From Bacteroidota bacterium (lineage in GTDB: Bacteria > Bacteroidota > Bacteroidia > Bacteroidales > UBA10428), in contig JAEZZA010000017.1 in the NCBI GenBank assembly GCA_023442525.1, forward strand, positions 1 to 64,000: DNA of 64,000 bases, read 5' to 3'. Position numbers and translations under genes: made by a program. Shown in pieces: positions 1 through 8,990 of the stretch. Numbering within the stretch: the first letter of the stretch is position 1; the number at the start of each line of letters is the position of its first letter. The notes under the pieces are model-generated. The model had not been told where the DNA came from. It was given only the letters and a program-made list of their open reading frames with translations, and searched no databases.

Positions 1-285
1 CGGACCTACAGTTCCTTTAGCAAAATAGGCTCTCATCACTTTATTATACCTGGTATCACTATCAGATAAAATGTCAATTACTTGATGTGCTGGTATAGTT
101 TTTGACGACCCAAAGTTCCAATCTCCAGTAAAATCGGTCTGGGTATACCGGCCTAGCTTGTCATTTTCATAATTGTTCTCAAAAATAAAATTGAAATTGT
201 CCCTTGATGGAATCTGACCTAATAAAACGCTTTTTCCTAAAAACGTTACTAACAAGACATAAAAAACCCATGTAACTTTTTTCAT
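1..285 (-). CDS. Secreted protein, 5' part only (possible PL14-like polysaccharide lyase)
   Basis: This is the first 95 codons of a minus-strand gene that runs off the left edge. The ATG at 285 follows a strong purine-rich ribosome binding site (GAGGGGGAA). The translation begins with a Sec signal peptide (MKKVTWVFYVLLVTFLGKSVLLGQ) of about 24 residues. The mature start contains a 'G-Y-T...DW' segment and a 'VMRAYFAKGTVGP' stretch that resembles the N-terminal strand pattern of PL14-type or concanavalin-like polysaccharide lyase domains. That resemblance is from memory and rests on a short piece, so the family is tentative; export is well supported. Three 9-bp direct repeats lie 48-98 bp upstream and may control it. 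Confidence 0.6.
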   Translation of the reverse strand, partial: MKKVTWVFYVLLVTFLGKSVLLGQIPSRDNFNFIFENNYENDKLGRYTQTDFTGDWNFGSSKTIPAHQVIDILSDSDTRYNKVMRAYFAKGTVGP

Positions 286-332
286 CACAATTCCCCCTCA
301 CTTATCAGTTTAGTTACTACAAAAAATAATTT

Positions 333-383
333 TGACTAACGCGTTATAAAATTTGACTAATAAACGTAAAATTATGACGAACG
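333..383 (-). promoter_or_regulatory. Three 9-bp direct repeats at 21-bp spacing, LytTR-like operator
   Basis: Read on the minus strand, CGTTCGTCA (383-375), TATTAGTCA (362-354) and CGTTAGTCA (341-333) recur at exactly 21-bp intervals, with 12-bp spacers. This puts them on the same DNA face, upstream of the gene starting at 285. Nine-bp direct repeats with 12-13-bp spacers are the known layout of LytTR response-regulator sites; assigning them to that family is inference. Confidence 0.5.
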
Positions 384-516
384 TTAGAAAACTGATGTGT
401 GATATATATCACTGTAACCTCCGAAGAAACTGGATTTCAGGTAAAAAAAGCTCGAATTTATACCGGATCTAAATAAGCAACAAGAGCGTTAGAAAAAATA
501 TCGATATTGTAATCTC

Positions 517-1677
517 TTATGTGTTTTTAATACTTTCCAAATAGATTTCATGCAGATCGGCCACGATATTCTCCCAGGTATGTTTTCTCATTAATTCCTT
601 GGCTTTATTACCCATTTCTTTTCTAACCCTAACATCCTTAAGAAGTAATGTCAATTTTTCTGCTATATCATTAGTATTATCATGTAGCACTGATAAAGCT
701 TCCACGCCTTCCGAGAAATATCCATGAATACCGGAATCTTTTGCACAGATAACAGGAAGTCCGACTGCCATAGCTTCAAAAAGTACTCTACCAAATGTTT
801 CAAAATAGCTCGGTAAAATAAAAATATCGTTTTTACATATCTCAACTGGAACCTGATCATAAGAAATTTGTTCCTTGAATATTACAATGTCTTGCAACCC
901 ATGTTGCATTACTAAATTCTCTAGTTTTTCACGTTCCGGACCTCTACCAATTATAGTGTACTTTATCTTATAATCATTCTTAACCTGTGTTAATGCAATC
1001 AGAACTTTATCAATGTTTTTGTAAGCCAATAATTGTGCAATAGTAATAATCCTAATTTCCGGTCTCGCACTGTATTCCGGATATATATCAAGAAATCTGG
1101 TATCAATGCCGTGTGGGATTACCTCTATTTTGGTGTTCACATATTTTTTATACAACCTTGCAGATGGATAATTCAATGGTGTAATCCAGGATGCGTTTGA
1201 AAGAATTTTAATCGCTCTGGTTCTTGAAATCAAATAATCCATGTATCGATTTTCGTCGTGGACTGTAACTATATATTTGATTCCAAAATGTTTACCGATC
1301 ATCCTGGCTAAATATCCATCAGGAAAAATGTATTCTGCATGGACAATATCGATATCCCACTCTTTTAATAATCTGCGAATTGTCCGCCGATTTAAGAAAT
1401 AAGACGATAATGAAGATATTATGGAATGAAGACTAGCGCGTTTCCAGGTAGATAAATATGGTAATAGTACAACATTGAAGCCATGAAGCGAGTACTTTTT
1501 GAGTCGGAATAGTGACCTTGAAGATTTTAGTGTGGGTTTATACGCAAAGGGTTTAATGAAATAAATATTATCATCCGGATATTTTCTTCTATAGGTTTCG
1601 AAAAGAGGGATCAGGAAATCATTTGCTTTGACAATTCCAGGAACTGGTAGAATTCCTGATATAGATAATATATTCAT
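517..1677 (-). CDS. Glycosyltransferase family 4 (GT-B fold)
   Basis: A 386-residue GT4 enzyme that would transfer a sugar from an activated donor to a growing surface glycan at the cytoplasmic membrane face. The N-terminal Rossmann half ends near residue 185; the C-terminal half starts at 'VIPHGIDTRF' and carries the donor-binding region with the GT4 E-x7-E signature in 'ETFGRVLFE', followed by 'AMAVGLPVI'. Length is normal for the family. It starts 3 bp after the stop of the GT2 gene at 1681-2592, so the two are co-transcribed. Sugar specificity cannot be read. The gene is A+T-rich, as is common for polysaccharide loci. Confidence 0.9.
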   Translation of the reverse strand: MNILSISGILPVPGIVKANDFLIPLFETYRRKYPDDNIYFIKPFAYKPTLKSSRSLFRLKKYSLHGFNVVLLPYLSTWKRASLHSIISSLSSYFLNRRTIRRLLKEWDIDIVHAEYIFPDGYLARMIGKHFGIKYIVTVHDENRYMDYLISRTRAIKILSNASWITPLNYPSARLYKKYVNTKIEVIPHGIDTRFLDIYPEYSARPEIRIITIAQLLAYKNIDKVLIALTQVKNDYKIKYTIIGRGPEREKLENLVMQHGLQDIVIFKEQISYDQVPVEICKNDIFILPSYFETFGRVLFEAMAVGLPVICAKDSGIHGYFSEGVEALSVLHDNTNDIAEKLTLLLKDVRVRKEMGNKAKELMRKHTWENIVADLHEIYLESIKNT

Positions 1678-1680
1678 ATA

Positions 1681-2592
1681 TTAATATTTATTGGGCCTTT
1701 GGAAACCAAAAAATCCCATTACTTTCCATTTTAAAAACCCTCCAATATGTACAGTGTATTTTCTAACCAGAACCTTATAGGCAAATATTGAGGACGCATG
1801 TCTTTTATAGAATAAAAGATCGCGATAGATGTTAATATTGGATTTTTTCGATGTCAATGACTTAATAAAGACCAGAAGTGATTTATCATTGCTATACCCT
1901 GTAGTTGTCCGGTCGTTCCAAATTTCAAGATCATCATAAAATTTCATTTTGAACCCCGACTTATAAGCACGTAAGGCAAAATCAGAATCGCCTTTGTACT
2001 GAGGAAAATATTTTTCGTCAAAATATCCTATTTGTTGAAAAACTGATTTGTGAATGACCGTTCCCATTCCCGGAAACCAGTTTATCTCAATCCCGGGATC
2101 TATAAACTCAGTTACTCTCTTTCCCATACCTATTAACTGGTGCTTTCCTGAAACCGGGTTAAAATTGCCACCTCTTGAAAATATAGTTTTTTCTTTGGCA
2201 TTTTCAATATAAATAGCCGAAAGAATAATTTGATCGGTAGGGTTAGATTCCAAAATTTCACTAAGAACACTTAGATAGTTACTGGCAGGTCTAATGTCAT
2301 TATTCCATAACAAAATGTAATCGCAATTAAGATTATCAAGAGCGTGTTTAACACCCATATTTACACCACCGCTCCACCATAAGTTTCCGTCACCTTTGCA
2401 TAGTTCAACCTGGGGATAATTCTGCCTGATCCAGTCGGATGTACCGTCCGTAGAACCGTCATCCGTTATGACGATTGATAATTTCATTTTTTCAGGATTT
2501 ACCTGATGCTGATACGTGGTGAGGTATTGCAGACACTTTTTGGTATAATTCAATGTATTGAATACAGGTATTATAACTGCGAGTTTTATCAT
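1681..2592 (-). CDS. Glycosyltransferase family 2 (GT-A fold)
   Basis: Family 2 glycosyltransferase of about 303 residues. The N-terminus 'KLAVIIPVFN' and the 'TDDGSTDGT' strand bind the nucleotide-sugar. 'LLWNNDI' is the DXD-equivalent metal site, and 'WWSGGVNMG' is typical of rhamnosyltransferase-like GT2 enzymes. I start it at the ATG at 2592; an in-frame TTG at 2625 would add eleven unconserved residues before the canonical first strand. It is the first gene of a two-gene unit with the GT4 downstream. Acceptor and donor are unknown. Confidence 0.88.
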   Translation of the reverse strand: MIKLAVIIPVFNTLNYTKKCLQYLTTYQHQVNPEKMKLSIVITDDGSTDGTSDWIRQNYPQVELCKGDGNLWWSGGVNMGVKHALDNLNCDYILLWNNDIRPASNYLSVLSEILESNPTDQIILSAIYIENAKEKTIFSRGGNFNPVSGKHQLIGMGKRVTEFIDPGIEINWFPGMGTVIHKSVFQQIGYFDEKYFPQYKGDSDFALRAYKSGFKMKFYDDLEIWNDRTTTGYSNDKSLLVFIKSLTSKKSNINIYRDLLFYKRHASSIFAYKVLVRKYTVHIGGFLKWKVMGFFGFQRPNKY

Positions 2593-2794
2593 GGCGATAT
2601 TCAAACAATAATGGTAAAAATACAAAAATTACATTGTTCCTGAATTTTGATCATTTAATGAACAAAACTTTAAAAAGTCCAGAACAAATGATATCAATAG
2701 ATGTTATTAATCGGTGTGCCTTTTTTGATAATAACCTTTTGGTTTAAGTTAAAATATAATATTCATCTTTACTCTTCTTAAATCTATTAAACCC

Positions 2795-5700
2795 ATGATT
2801 CACTTCCGCAAATTATCTACGGCAGCTCTGCTCTTGTTTTGTTCATTTTTTAAGGTATTCCCGGGGGAATTTCTGATAATGAACGAAAACGTCACACTCA
2901 CTTCAGCCAATAGAGGTTTTTACTTTGTATATAATACCAATAAAGGTCCGGTTAACTGGGTTAGTCCTGATAATTACCGTGACGGGCTTGTATATTTCCG
3001 GTATGAAATAATCAGTCAGCCGGTCAATAAAACACATTATTTCTCATTTGATATATGGGGCGATTATAACAGTTCCACCAATACATATACCGAAAGTGCA
3101 GCACCCATCAGCGGACCCTTAACAGGTGCCGGTGCAGTTTCTACATTCAGCTCAAAACCTTCAACCTGGTATCCGAACCAGCAAAACGGTGCAGTGAACT
3201 TTACCAACCGGACAACATTTTGGCGATGGGGTATCTGTCATTGGTTCTCCAAAAGTCCGAATTACCTTTTGGCACCCAAAGGCTGGTCGAATTCACCGGA
3301 GTCCTGGGCAGCATGGGAAACTAATAATCTTTACCTGCCAGTTACAGTTAAAGTTACCATAGTCGCCGTTTCCCAGGGATCTACATTTTCGGGCTGGAAT
3401 AACTACATTGGGACTACTACTCCAACAGCTCCTGCGGCCCCCGGTAATTTAACGGCAGGCAGCGTAACAACTCAATCCGTTCAGATTAACTGGACCGATA
3501 ATGCTACGAATGAGCAGGGATTTAAAATCGAATCAAGAATTGACTCAAATCCCTCTTATACAGAGATTGCTACTTTAAATGCCAATACGACTTCTTATAC
3601 CCATAATGGCCTTACCCCCGGAACTCTGTATCATTACAGAGTCAGAGCATATAATGTCACCGGTAACAGCACTTACTCCAATATCCTGAGTGTTACAACC
3701 AATCAGAATACCATACCTCCTTCCAATAACCCGATAGCGCATTATACATTCGAAAATTCAGCAGCCGACATTTCAGGCAACGGTTATAACGGTACTTTGG
3801 TAAACGGACCTTTATTTTCAACAACACAAAAAAAACAGGGCAGTTACAGTCTTCAGCTTGACGGGTCGAATGATTATATGAATATTGGTTCAGTAAATCT
3901 TGGTGATCAGTTTACATTCGCTTCATGGGTTTATATGCCTGCCGGGACGAATATTAAGACTCTTATATCTAATAGTAATTCCGGTTCAACCGCCAACGGA
4001 TTCAGGCTAATGGTAAATACATACGGTACGAGCGACCGGAAATTCATTTTTGAAACCGGCAACGGTACACAATCGGGGAGTGCCTCCACTCCGGTTTCAG
4101 TTTTCACCAATAGTGTCTGGAACCATGTGGCAGTGACTGTGAATAAGTCTACCGGTGTGGCTAATATTTATTTTAACGGTACCAACGTTACTTCGGATAA
4201 TTCCATTCTGACGAGTTTTAATACCAGTAATGTTGTCCGTTTGGGAATAATGGCCAATAATACGTACCCTTTCCAGGGATACCTGGATGATACCCGCTTA
4301 TACAACCGGGTTTTGACTGCTTCGGAAATATCAGCCCTCTCAGGCACGACACCGATTCCGGAACCTCCGGCTGCACCAGATGGTTTGTCTGCAACTGCCG
4401 GTATTAATTCGGTAAATCTTAACTGGAATGATAATTCTTCGAATGAACAGGGCTTCAGAATTGAACGCTCCACTACTTCAGGAACCGGATTCACGCTGTT
4501 GCAAACAACAGGTGCTAATATAGGGCAATATACAGATGCTACGGCACAAGCCGGTACAACATATTATTATCGGGTTAATGCATTTAATGAAAGTGGATCG
4601 TCCTCATATAGCAATCAGGCTTCAGCAACTCCCAATCCACCTTCAACCGGTGAATTAATTGCGCATTATGTCTTTGAGAATTCAGCTGTCGATATTTCCG
4701 GCAACAATCATAATGGTACGCTTGTGAATGGAGCAACATTCAGCAATACTTCATTTCATGAAGGAAGCTATGGTCTTCAGCTTGACGGGTCAAATGACTA
4801 TGTCAACCTGGGTGCTATTGATCTGGGATCCAATTTTACATTTACATCATGGGTGTATATTCCGGCCGGTTCATCAAATATCAGAACAATTGTGGCCAAT
4901 GCCAATTCGGGTGCGACGAGCAATGGATTCAAAATCCTGGTCAATACTTATGCCACAACCGACCGTAAAATAATCTTTGAAACCGGTAACGGGACAATTT
5001 CAAGTAACGCTTCAACGGCAACATCAGTATTTGAATTTGGCAGTTGGAATCATATTGCTGTTACCGTTAATAAAACCAATGGACAGGCTCGAATATACTA
5101 TAATGGCGCTGATGTAACCCTGGTTTCGACAATCCTTAATAATTTTGCATCAAATAACACTGTAAGACTGGGTATAATGGCTAACAATACTTATCCATTC
5201 CGCAGCCACCTGGATGATACCCGTTTTTACAATAAAATACTTACCTCTGCTGAAATTGCCGATCTGGCCGACTATACTCCGCCTGCTGGCAATATTCCTG
5301 CGGCTCCCGGAGGATTATCAGCAACAGGAGGAGTTAATTCAATCGGTTTAAGCTGGAATGACAATTCAGCAAATGAAAACGGATTTACCATTGAGAGATC
5401 ACTTACATCGGGAAGCGGTTTCAGTGTCTTATATAATGCTCCGGCAAATACTAAAACCTATAACGATCTCACAACTTTGCCCGGAAAGAAATATTATTAC
5501 AGGGTGAAGGCTTTTAATTCCGAGGGTTCTTCTGCCTATAGTGCTGAATCATCAGCCATGGCTGTTTCACTACTCCCGTCAAATCCGGGATTGGTAATAA
5601 TGCCACTCGGAAATTCCCTCACATCAGATGATTATACCGGGGACGTAAGACCAGTTGGATTAAGAACAGGCTATCGCCAGAATCTGTTCCTTGCACTTAA

Positions 5701-7438
5701 GGAATATGGTTACAATGTAGATTTCACTGGAAGTCGCAGCGCCGGATACAATGCAGTACCTTCTTTTGATGCCTCTCACGAAGGACATCCCGGTTTTACT
5801 GCTGCCCAGGTTGCAGACAGTGTCTACCGCTGGCTGGCTTTAAATCCTGCCGGAACCATACTTCTCGAGATAGGAACCAATGGACTTCAGAGCAGTACGG
5901 CAGACGTGGAAAGAATTTTGCACCAGATTGATCTCTTTGAGCAAAATCATAATTTTCCGATTAGAGTCTTACTTGCTCAAATACCAAATCGTAATGTTTA
6001 CAGCAGCCTGACCACAACATTTAACAATAACCTGTCAACGATGGCAAATGTACGGATTTTGTCGGGTGACCATATAATCGTTGTGGATCTGGAAAACGAT
6101 GCCGGTTTAAATTATCAGCTGGAACCGTCAGGAGATATGCGTGATAATCTGCATCCAAATCAGAATGGCTATAACAAAATTGCCCAATTGTGGTTTGACA
6201 ACCTGATAACCGTATTGCCGGCTATCACTCCCAATTTGCCTGTAGCACCGGGCGGATTATCAGCAATTGCTTCATCAGGTACTATATCTTTGCAATGGAA
6301 CGATAATTCTTTAATTGAAACAGGATTTAAGGTCGAACGGGCCAATCCTGTGACTGGTCAGTATGCTCAGATCTCCACATTGCCACGCAACAGTAAAAAT
6401 TATAACGATAATTCAGTATCTGCAGGCGAAACTTATACATACAGGGTCAGGGCGTTCAATGATGCCGGAAACAGTGGTTATTCAAATATCATCTCAGTAA
6501 CCGCATCATCGGGTGGGGATCCATTATCTGCAGGTTTGATTGCCCACTATACATTTGAAAATTCAGCCAATGACATCTCAGGGAGTGAGCATCATGGTAC
6601 TGCTGTAAATGGTGCTGCGTTTTCGACTACTTCAAAAGAAGGAGTCTACAGCCTCCAGCTGGATGGAGTCAACGACTACGTTGATCTTGGAACCTTTGAC
6701 CTGGGTATGCAGTTCACATTTGCTTCATGGGTTTACATACCTTCCGGCTCGACTAATATAAGGACATTGGTGGCAAATACTTCTTCCGGAGCAAACAGGA
6801 ATGGATTTAAAATTACCGTTAATCAGTATGCCACAACCGACCGTAAAATAATCTTTGAAACCGGTAATGGCACAGAATCGGGCTACGCACTTTCTCCTGT
6901 TTCAACATTTGCTTTTGATTCATGGAATCATGTGGCAGTCACGGCTGATCGTGTCTCTGGCGATGCACATATTTATTATAATGGTGTTGATGTTACTGCT
7001 TCCAACGCGATTCGTACGGATTTTCTGACCAATGGTAATCTGAGGCTGGGAATTATGACCAATTCCGTATACGCTATGCGCAGTAACATGGATGATACCC
7101 GCTTATATAACAGGATACTTTCGCCTGCCGAGGTATCATCACTGAACTCACTTCCGGGGTTGAAGTCTACGCTGACCTCTCCTGAATCAGAATCTGGTGA
7201 AATGTTAACAACCAGTGTTTACCCGAATCCTTTCAATGATTACTTTATAGTGCAATCAGAAGTTTACATTAAGGATATTGAGATATTTACTATCCTGGGT
7301 AATAAGGTTGCGGCATATCATGATATCAATTCAGACAAGTTCCATATCGACCGGCCGGATTATGCAAACACAATGTATATACTGAAAGTGACAACGGTTG
7401 ATAACCAATTGCATATCCTGAAAGTTGTCAGTCAATAA
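2795..7438 (+). CDS. Giant T9SS-secreted LamG/FN3/SGNH-hydrolase protein
   Basis: A 1547-residue secreted multidomain protein. Order seen: signal peptide 1-23; an unrecognised domain 24-205 shared with the protein at 12580-15042; FN3 ~213-302; LamG ~313-515; FN3 ~525-612; LamG ~622-825; FN3 ~833-925; SGNH/GDSL hydrolase ~934-1145; FN3 ~1152-1237; LamG ~1249-1450; T9SS sorting domain ~1470-1547 with 'VYPNPF'. The hydrolase has Ser941 in 'GNSLT' and the Asp1117/His1120 pair in 'DNLHPN', so it is probably an active esterase. LamG and FN3 modules usually bind glycans or act as spacers. The three LamG units are close copies of one another, indicating internal duplication. It stands alone on the plus strand between polysaccharide genes and ends in a strong terminator. 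Natural substrate unknown. Confidence 0.85.
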   Translation: MIHFRKLSTAALLLFCSFFKVFPGEFLIMNENVTLTSANRGFYFVYNTNKGPVNWVSPDNYRDGLVYFRYEIISQPVNKTHYFSFDIWGDYNSSTNTYTESAAPISGPLTGAGAVSTFSSKPSTWYPNQQNGAVNFTNRTTFWRWGICHWFSKSPNYLLAPKGWSNSPESWAAWETNNLYLPVTVKVTIVAVSQGSTFSGWNNYIGTTTPTAPAAPGNLTAGSVTTQSVQINWTDNATNEQGFKIESRIDSNPSYTEIATLNANTTSYTHNGLTPGTLYHYRVRAYNVTGNSTYSNILSVTTNQNTIPPSNNPIAHYTFENSAADISGNGYNGTLVNGPLFSTTQKKQGSYSLQLDGSNDYMNIGSVNLGDQFTFASWVYMPAGTNIKTLISNSNSGSTANGFRLMVNTYGTSDRKFIFETGNGTQSGSASTPVSVFTNSVWNHVAVTVNKSTGVANIYFNGTNVTSDNSILTSFNTSNVVRLGIMANNTYPFQGYLDDTRLYNRVLTASEISALSGTTPIPEPPAAPDGLSATAGINSVNLNWNDNSSNEQGFRIERSTTSGTGFTLLQTTGANIGQYTDATAQAGTTYYYRVNAFNESGSSSYSNQASATPNPPSTGELIAHYVFENSAVDISGNNHNGTLVNGATFSNTSFHEGSYGLQLDGSNDYVNLGAIDLGSNFTFTSWVYIPAGSSNIRTIVANANSGATSNGFKILVNTYATTDRKIIFETGNGTISSNASTATSVFEFGSWNHIAVTVNKTNGQARIYYNGADVTLVSTILNNFASNNTVRLGIMANNTYPFRSHLDDTRFYNKILTSAEIADLADYTPPAGNIPAAPGGLSATGGVNSIGLSWNDNSANENGFTIERSLTSGSGFSVLYNAPANTKTYNDLTTLPGKKYYYRVKAFNSEGSSAYSAESSAMAVSLLPSNPGLVIMPLGNSLTSDDYTGDVRPVGLRTGYRQNLFLALKEYGYNVDFTGSRSAGYNAVPSFDASHEGHPGFTAAQVADSVYRWLALNPAGTILLEIGTNGLQSSTADVERILHQIDLFEQNHNFPIRVLLAQIPNRNVYSSLTTTFNNNLSTMANVRILSGDHIIVVDLENDAGLNYQLEPSGDMRDNLHPNQNGYNKIAQLWFDNLITVLPAITPNLPVAPGGLSAIASSGTISLQWNDNSLIETGFKVERANPVTGQYAQISTLPRNSKNYNDNSVSAGETYTYRVRAFNDAGNSGYSNIISVTASSGGDPLSAGLIAHYTFENSANDISGSEHHGTAVNGAAFSTTSKEGVYSLQLDGVNDYVDLGTFDLGMQFTFASWVYIPSGSTNIRTLVANTSSGANRNGFKITVNQYATTDRKIIFETGNGTESGYALSPVSTFAFDSWNHVAVTADRVSGDAHIYYNGVDVTASNAIRTDFLTNGNLRLGIMTNSVYAMRSNMDDTRLYNRILSPAEVSSLNSLPGLKSTLTSPESESGEMLTTSVYPNPFNDYFIVQSEVYIKDIEIFTILGNKVAAYHDINSDKFHIDRPDYANTMYILKVTTVDNQLHILKVVSQ

Positions 7439-7471
7439 CCGGATTGAATAAGTAAAAGAGATTAATATATA

Positions 7472-7511
7472 ATGTGTCCGGCACTATAGCTGTCGGGCAC
7501 ATTTCTTTTTA
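7472..7511 (+). terminator. Rho-independent terminator
   Basis: A 12-bp stem (7472-7483 with 7491-7502, including two G-T wobbles) with a 7-nt loop is followed by TTTCTTTTT. It lies 33 bp after the stop of the giant secreted protein. Confidence 0.85.
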
Positions 7512-7553
7512 GGAGGGAGCCATATAAAGATGCCTGGTTATACGGAAGTGATT

Positions 7554-8990
7554 CTACTTTTTTAACCGGCTGTATTCTTTAATTTTTATGAACAAATAGA
7601 CAATTCCCTTTCGGGGTACATCCCGAAAATAATTCAATACCGGCCAATTCAGAAGTTTCAATGAAAGATACACGGCATACCAGTTATTAAATGCCAGCTG
7701 GGTAAACAACCTGACCAGCAATATCCCGATCAGGCCATAAATTGGCAAAACATAAAAGCCGAGAGAAACAATAATGGCACCTGAAATCAGCGATGGCAGG
7801 AAAAACGGTATGTGATTGGTAGAAGTATATACCGTGGCATGAAACGAAGCATGAAGGTCAAGTATTATCGTTAGTGCCATGAGCAGGAATAATAACGGCG
7901 GAAGAAAACGGGTACTGGTATTTATTAAAGCCAGGACCGGATTGCCAAGAAGAATTATTCCGAAACAAGCGATTATAAATATGGACATCCCCATGAAAAT
8001 ATATTCTGAGGATCTTTCTCTCAGAATGTCTAATTTTTTCTGCGCTGCCAGCTTATAAATACCCGGAACATTGGCATAAAAGGGTGTTTGGGATATACTT
8101 TTAATGAATGATACAATACGGGTTGTGAACAGAAAACTCGACATCAACCGGGCATCGGAAATCTGCGCGATTATTATTGAATTCCCCGAATCAACCAGGT
8201 AATTGCCCCAGAAAATTCCGGCGAGTTTCCATGTAGCAGGCCATATCGACCAGAAAATCTCTTTATTGAACCGGAATGTATTGCGTATTTTAACATTATT
8301 TGATTTGAACCATTTGTAAATAAACCGGCGAAGGTAAAGCAACTTATAAATCAATTCTACAAGCATTACAGCTATCAGAACCGCGGGTTTCATTTTCATC
8401 AGCAACAGAATGACAAAGACTATTACCCTGATTGTACTCAATACAGTATTGATACGGGCTTCCATAGCCACAAAACCCAATCCGCGGCTAAAAGAACTCC
8501 ATTTCACTGTCAATATGGAAATATAGCAATACGGAACAAGCAGACCATATGCTACCCAGAAATCAACCCTGTGACCCGACAGGTCCATCAGGTTCCAGAC
8601 AAAAGCAATGCCCAGGGTAGATAACAAAACTATTACCAATAAGCCCAGTATCAGGTAAATCCGGTTCGAGGTGGTTAACAGGTCAACCAGTCTCCCAAAA
8701 TTGGGATTGCCAGATGTAATCTCTTCTCTTTGTTCGTACTCTTCCTTAGTTTTGGGTATGTTGTCCGATCCAGCGTTAAAATAGGAAACTGCCCTTACCA
8801 GGACTGACCCAAAGCCGGAATCTGCCAGCATCGCAAAAGCTACGATGGTAGATGTTAAGAACCATAATGACTGTTCCAGATCATCGTAAGCAGTCAATAC
8901 CAAAGGTATTACGAAAATCATGCTTCCGAAGCGAACAAAGCTGGAAGCCCAGGTCATTACTACAGGACTATTGAAGTATTTTTTTAGCAC
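7554..8990 (-). CDS. Wzx-type polysaccharide flippase (MATE/MOP superfamily)
   Basis: A 478-residue membrane protein with about 12-14 hydrophobic segments spread along its length, matching the polysaccharide flippases that move lipid-linked repeat units across the inner membrane. 'VRFGSMIFVIPLVL' near the start and the 'MLADSGFGSVLVRA' stretch are typical of the MOP superfamily first helices. It begins with GTG at 8990, directly abutting the stop of the polymerase gene at 8991, which indicates translational coupling. With the Wzy-like neighbour it marks this as a Wzx/Wzy-dependent locus. Substrate unknown. Confidence 0.85.
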   Translation of the reverse strand: MLKKYFNSPVVMTWASSFVRFGSMIFVIPLVLTAYDDLEQSLWFLTSTIVAFAMLADSGFGSVLVRAVSYFNAGSDNIPKTKEEYEQREEITSGNPNFGRLVDLLTTSNRIYLILGLLVIVLLSTLGIAFVWNLMDLSGHRVDFWVAYGLLVPYCYISILTVKWSSFSRGLGFVAMEARINTVLSTIRVIVFVILLLMKMKPAVLIAVMLVELIYKLLYLRRFIYKWFKSNNVKIRNTFRFNKEIFWSIWPATWKLAGIFWGNYLVDSGNSIIIAQISDARLMSSFLFTTRIVSFIKSISQTPFYANVPGIYKLAAQKKLDILRERSSEYIFMGMSIFIIACFGIILLGNPVLALINTSTRFLPPLLFLLMALTIILDLHASFHATVYTSTNHIPFFLPSLISGAIIVSLGFYVLPIYGLIGILLVRLFTQLAFNNWYAVYLSLKLLNWPVLNYFRDVPRKGIVYLFIKIKEYSRLKK

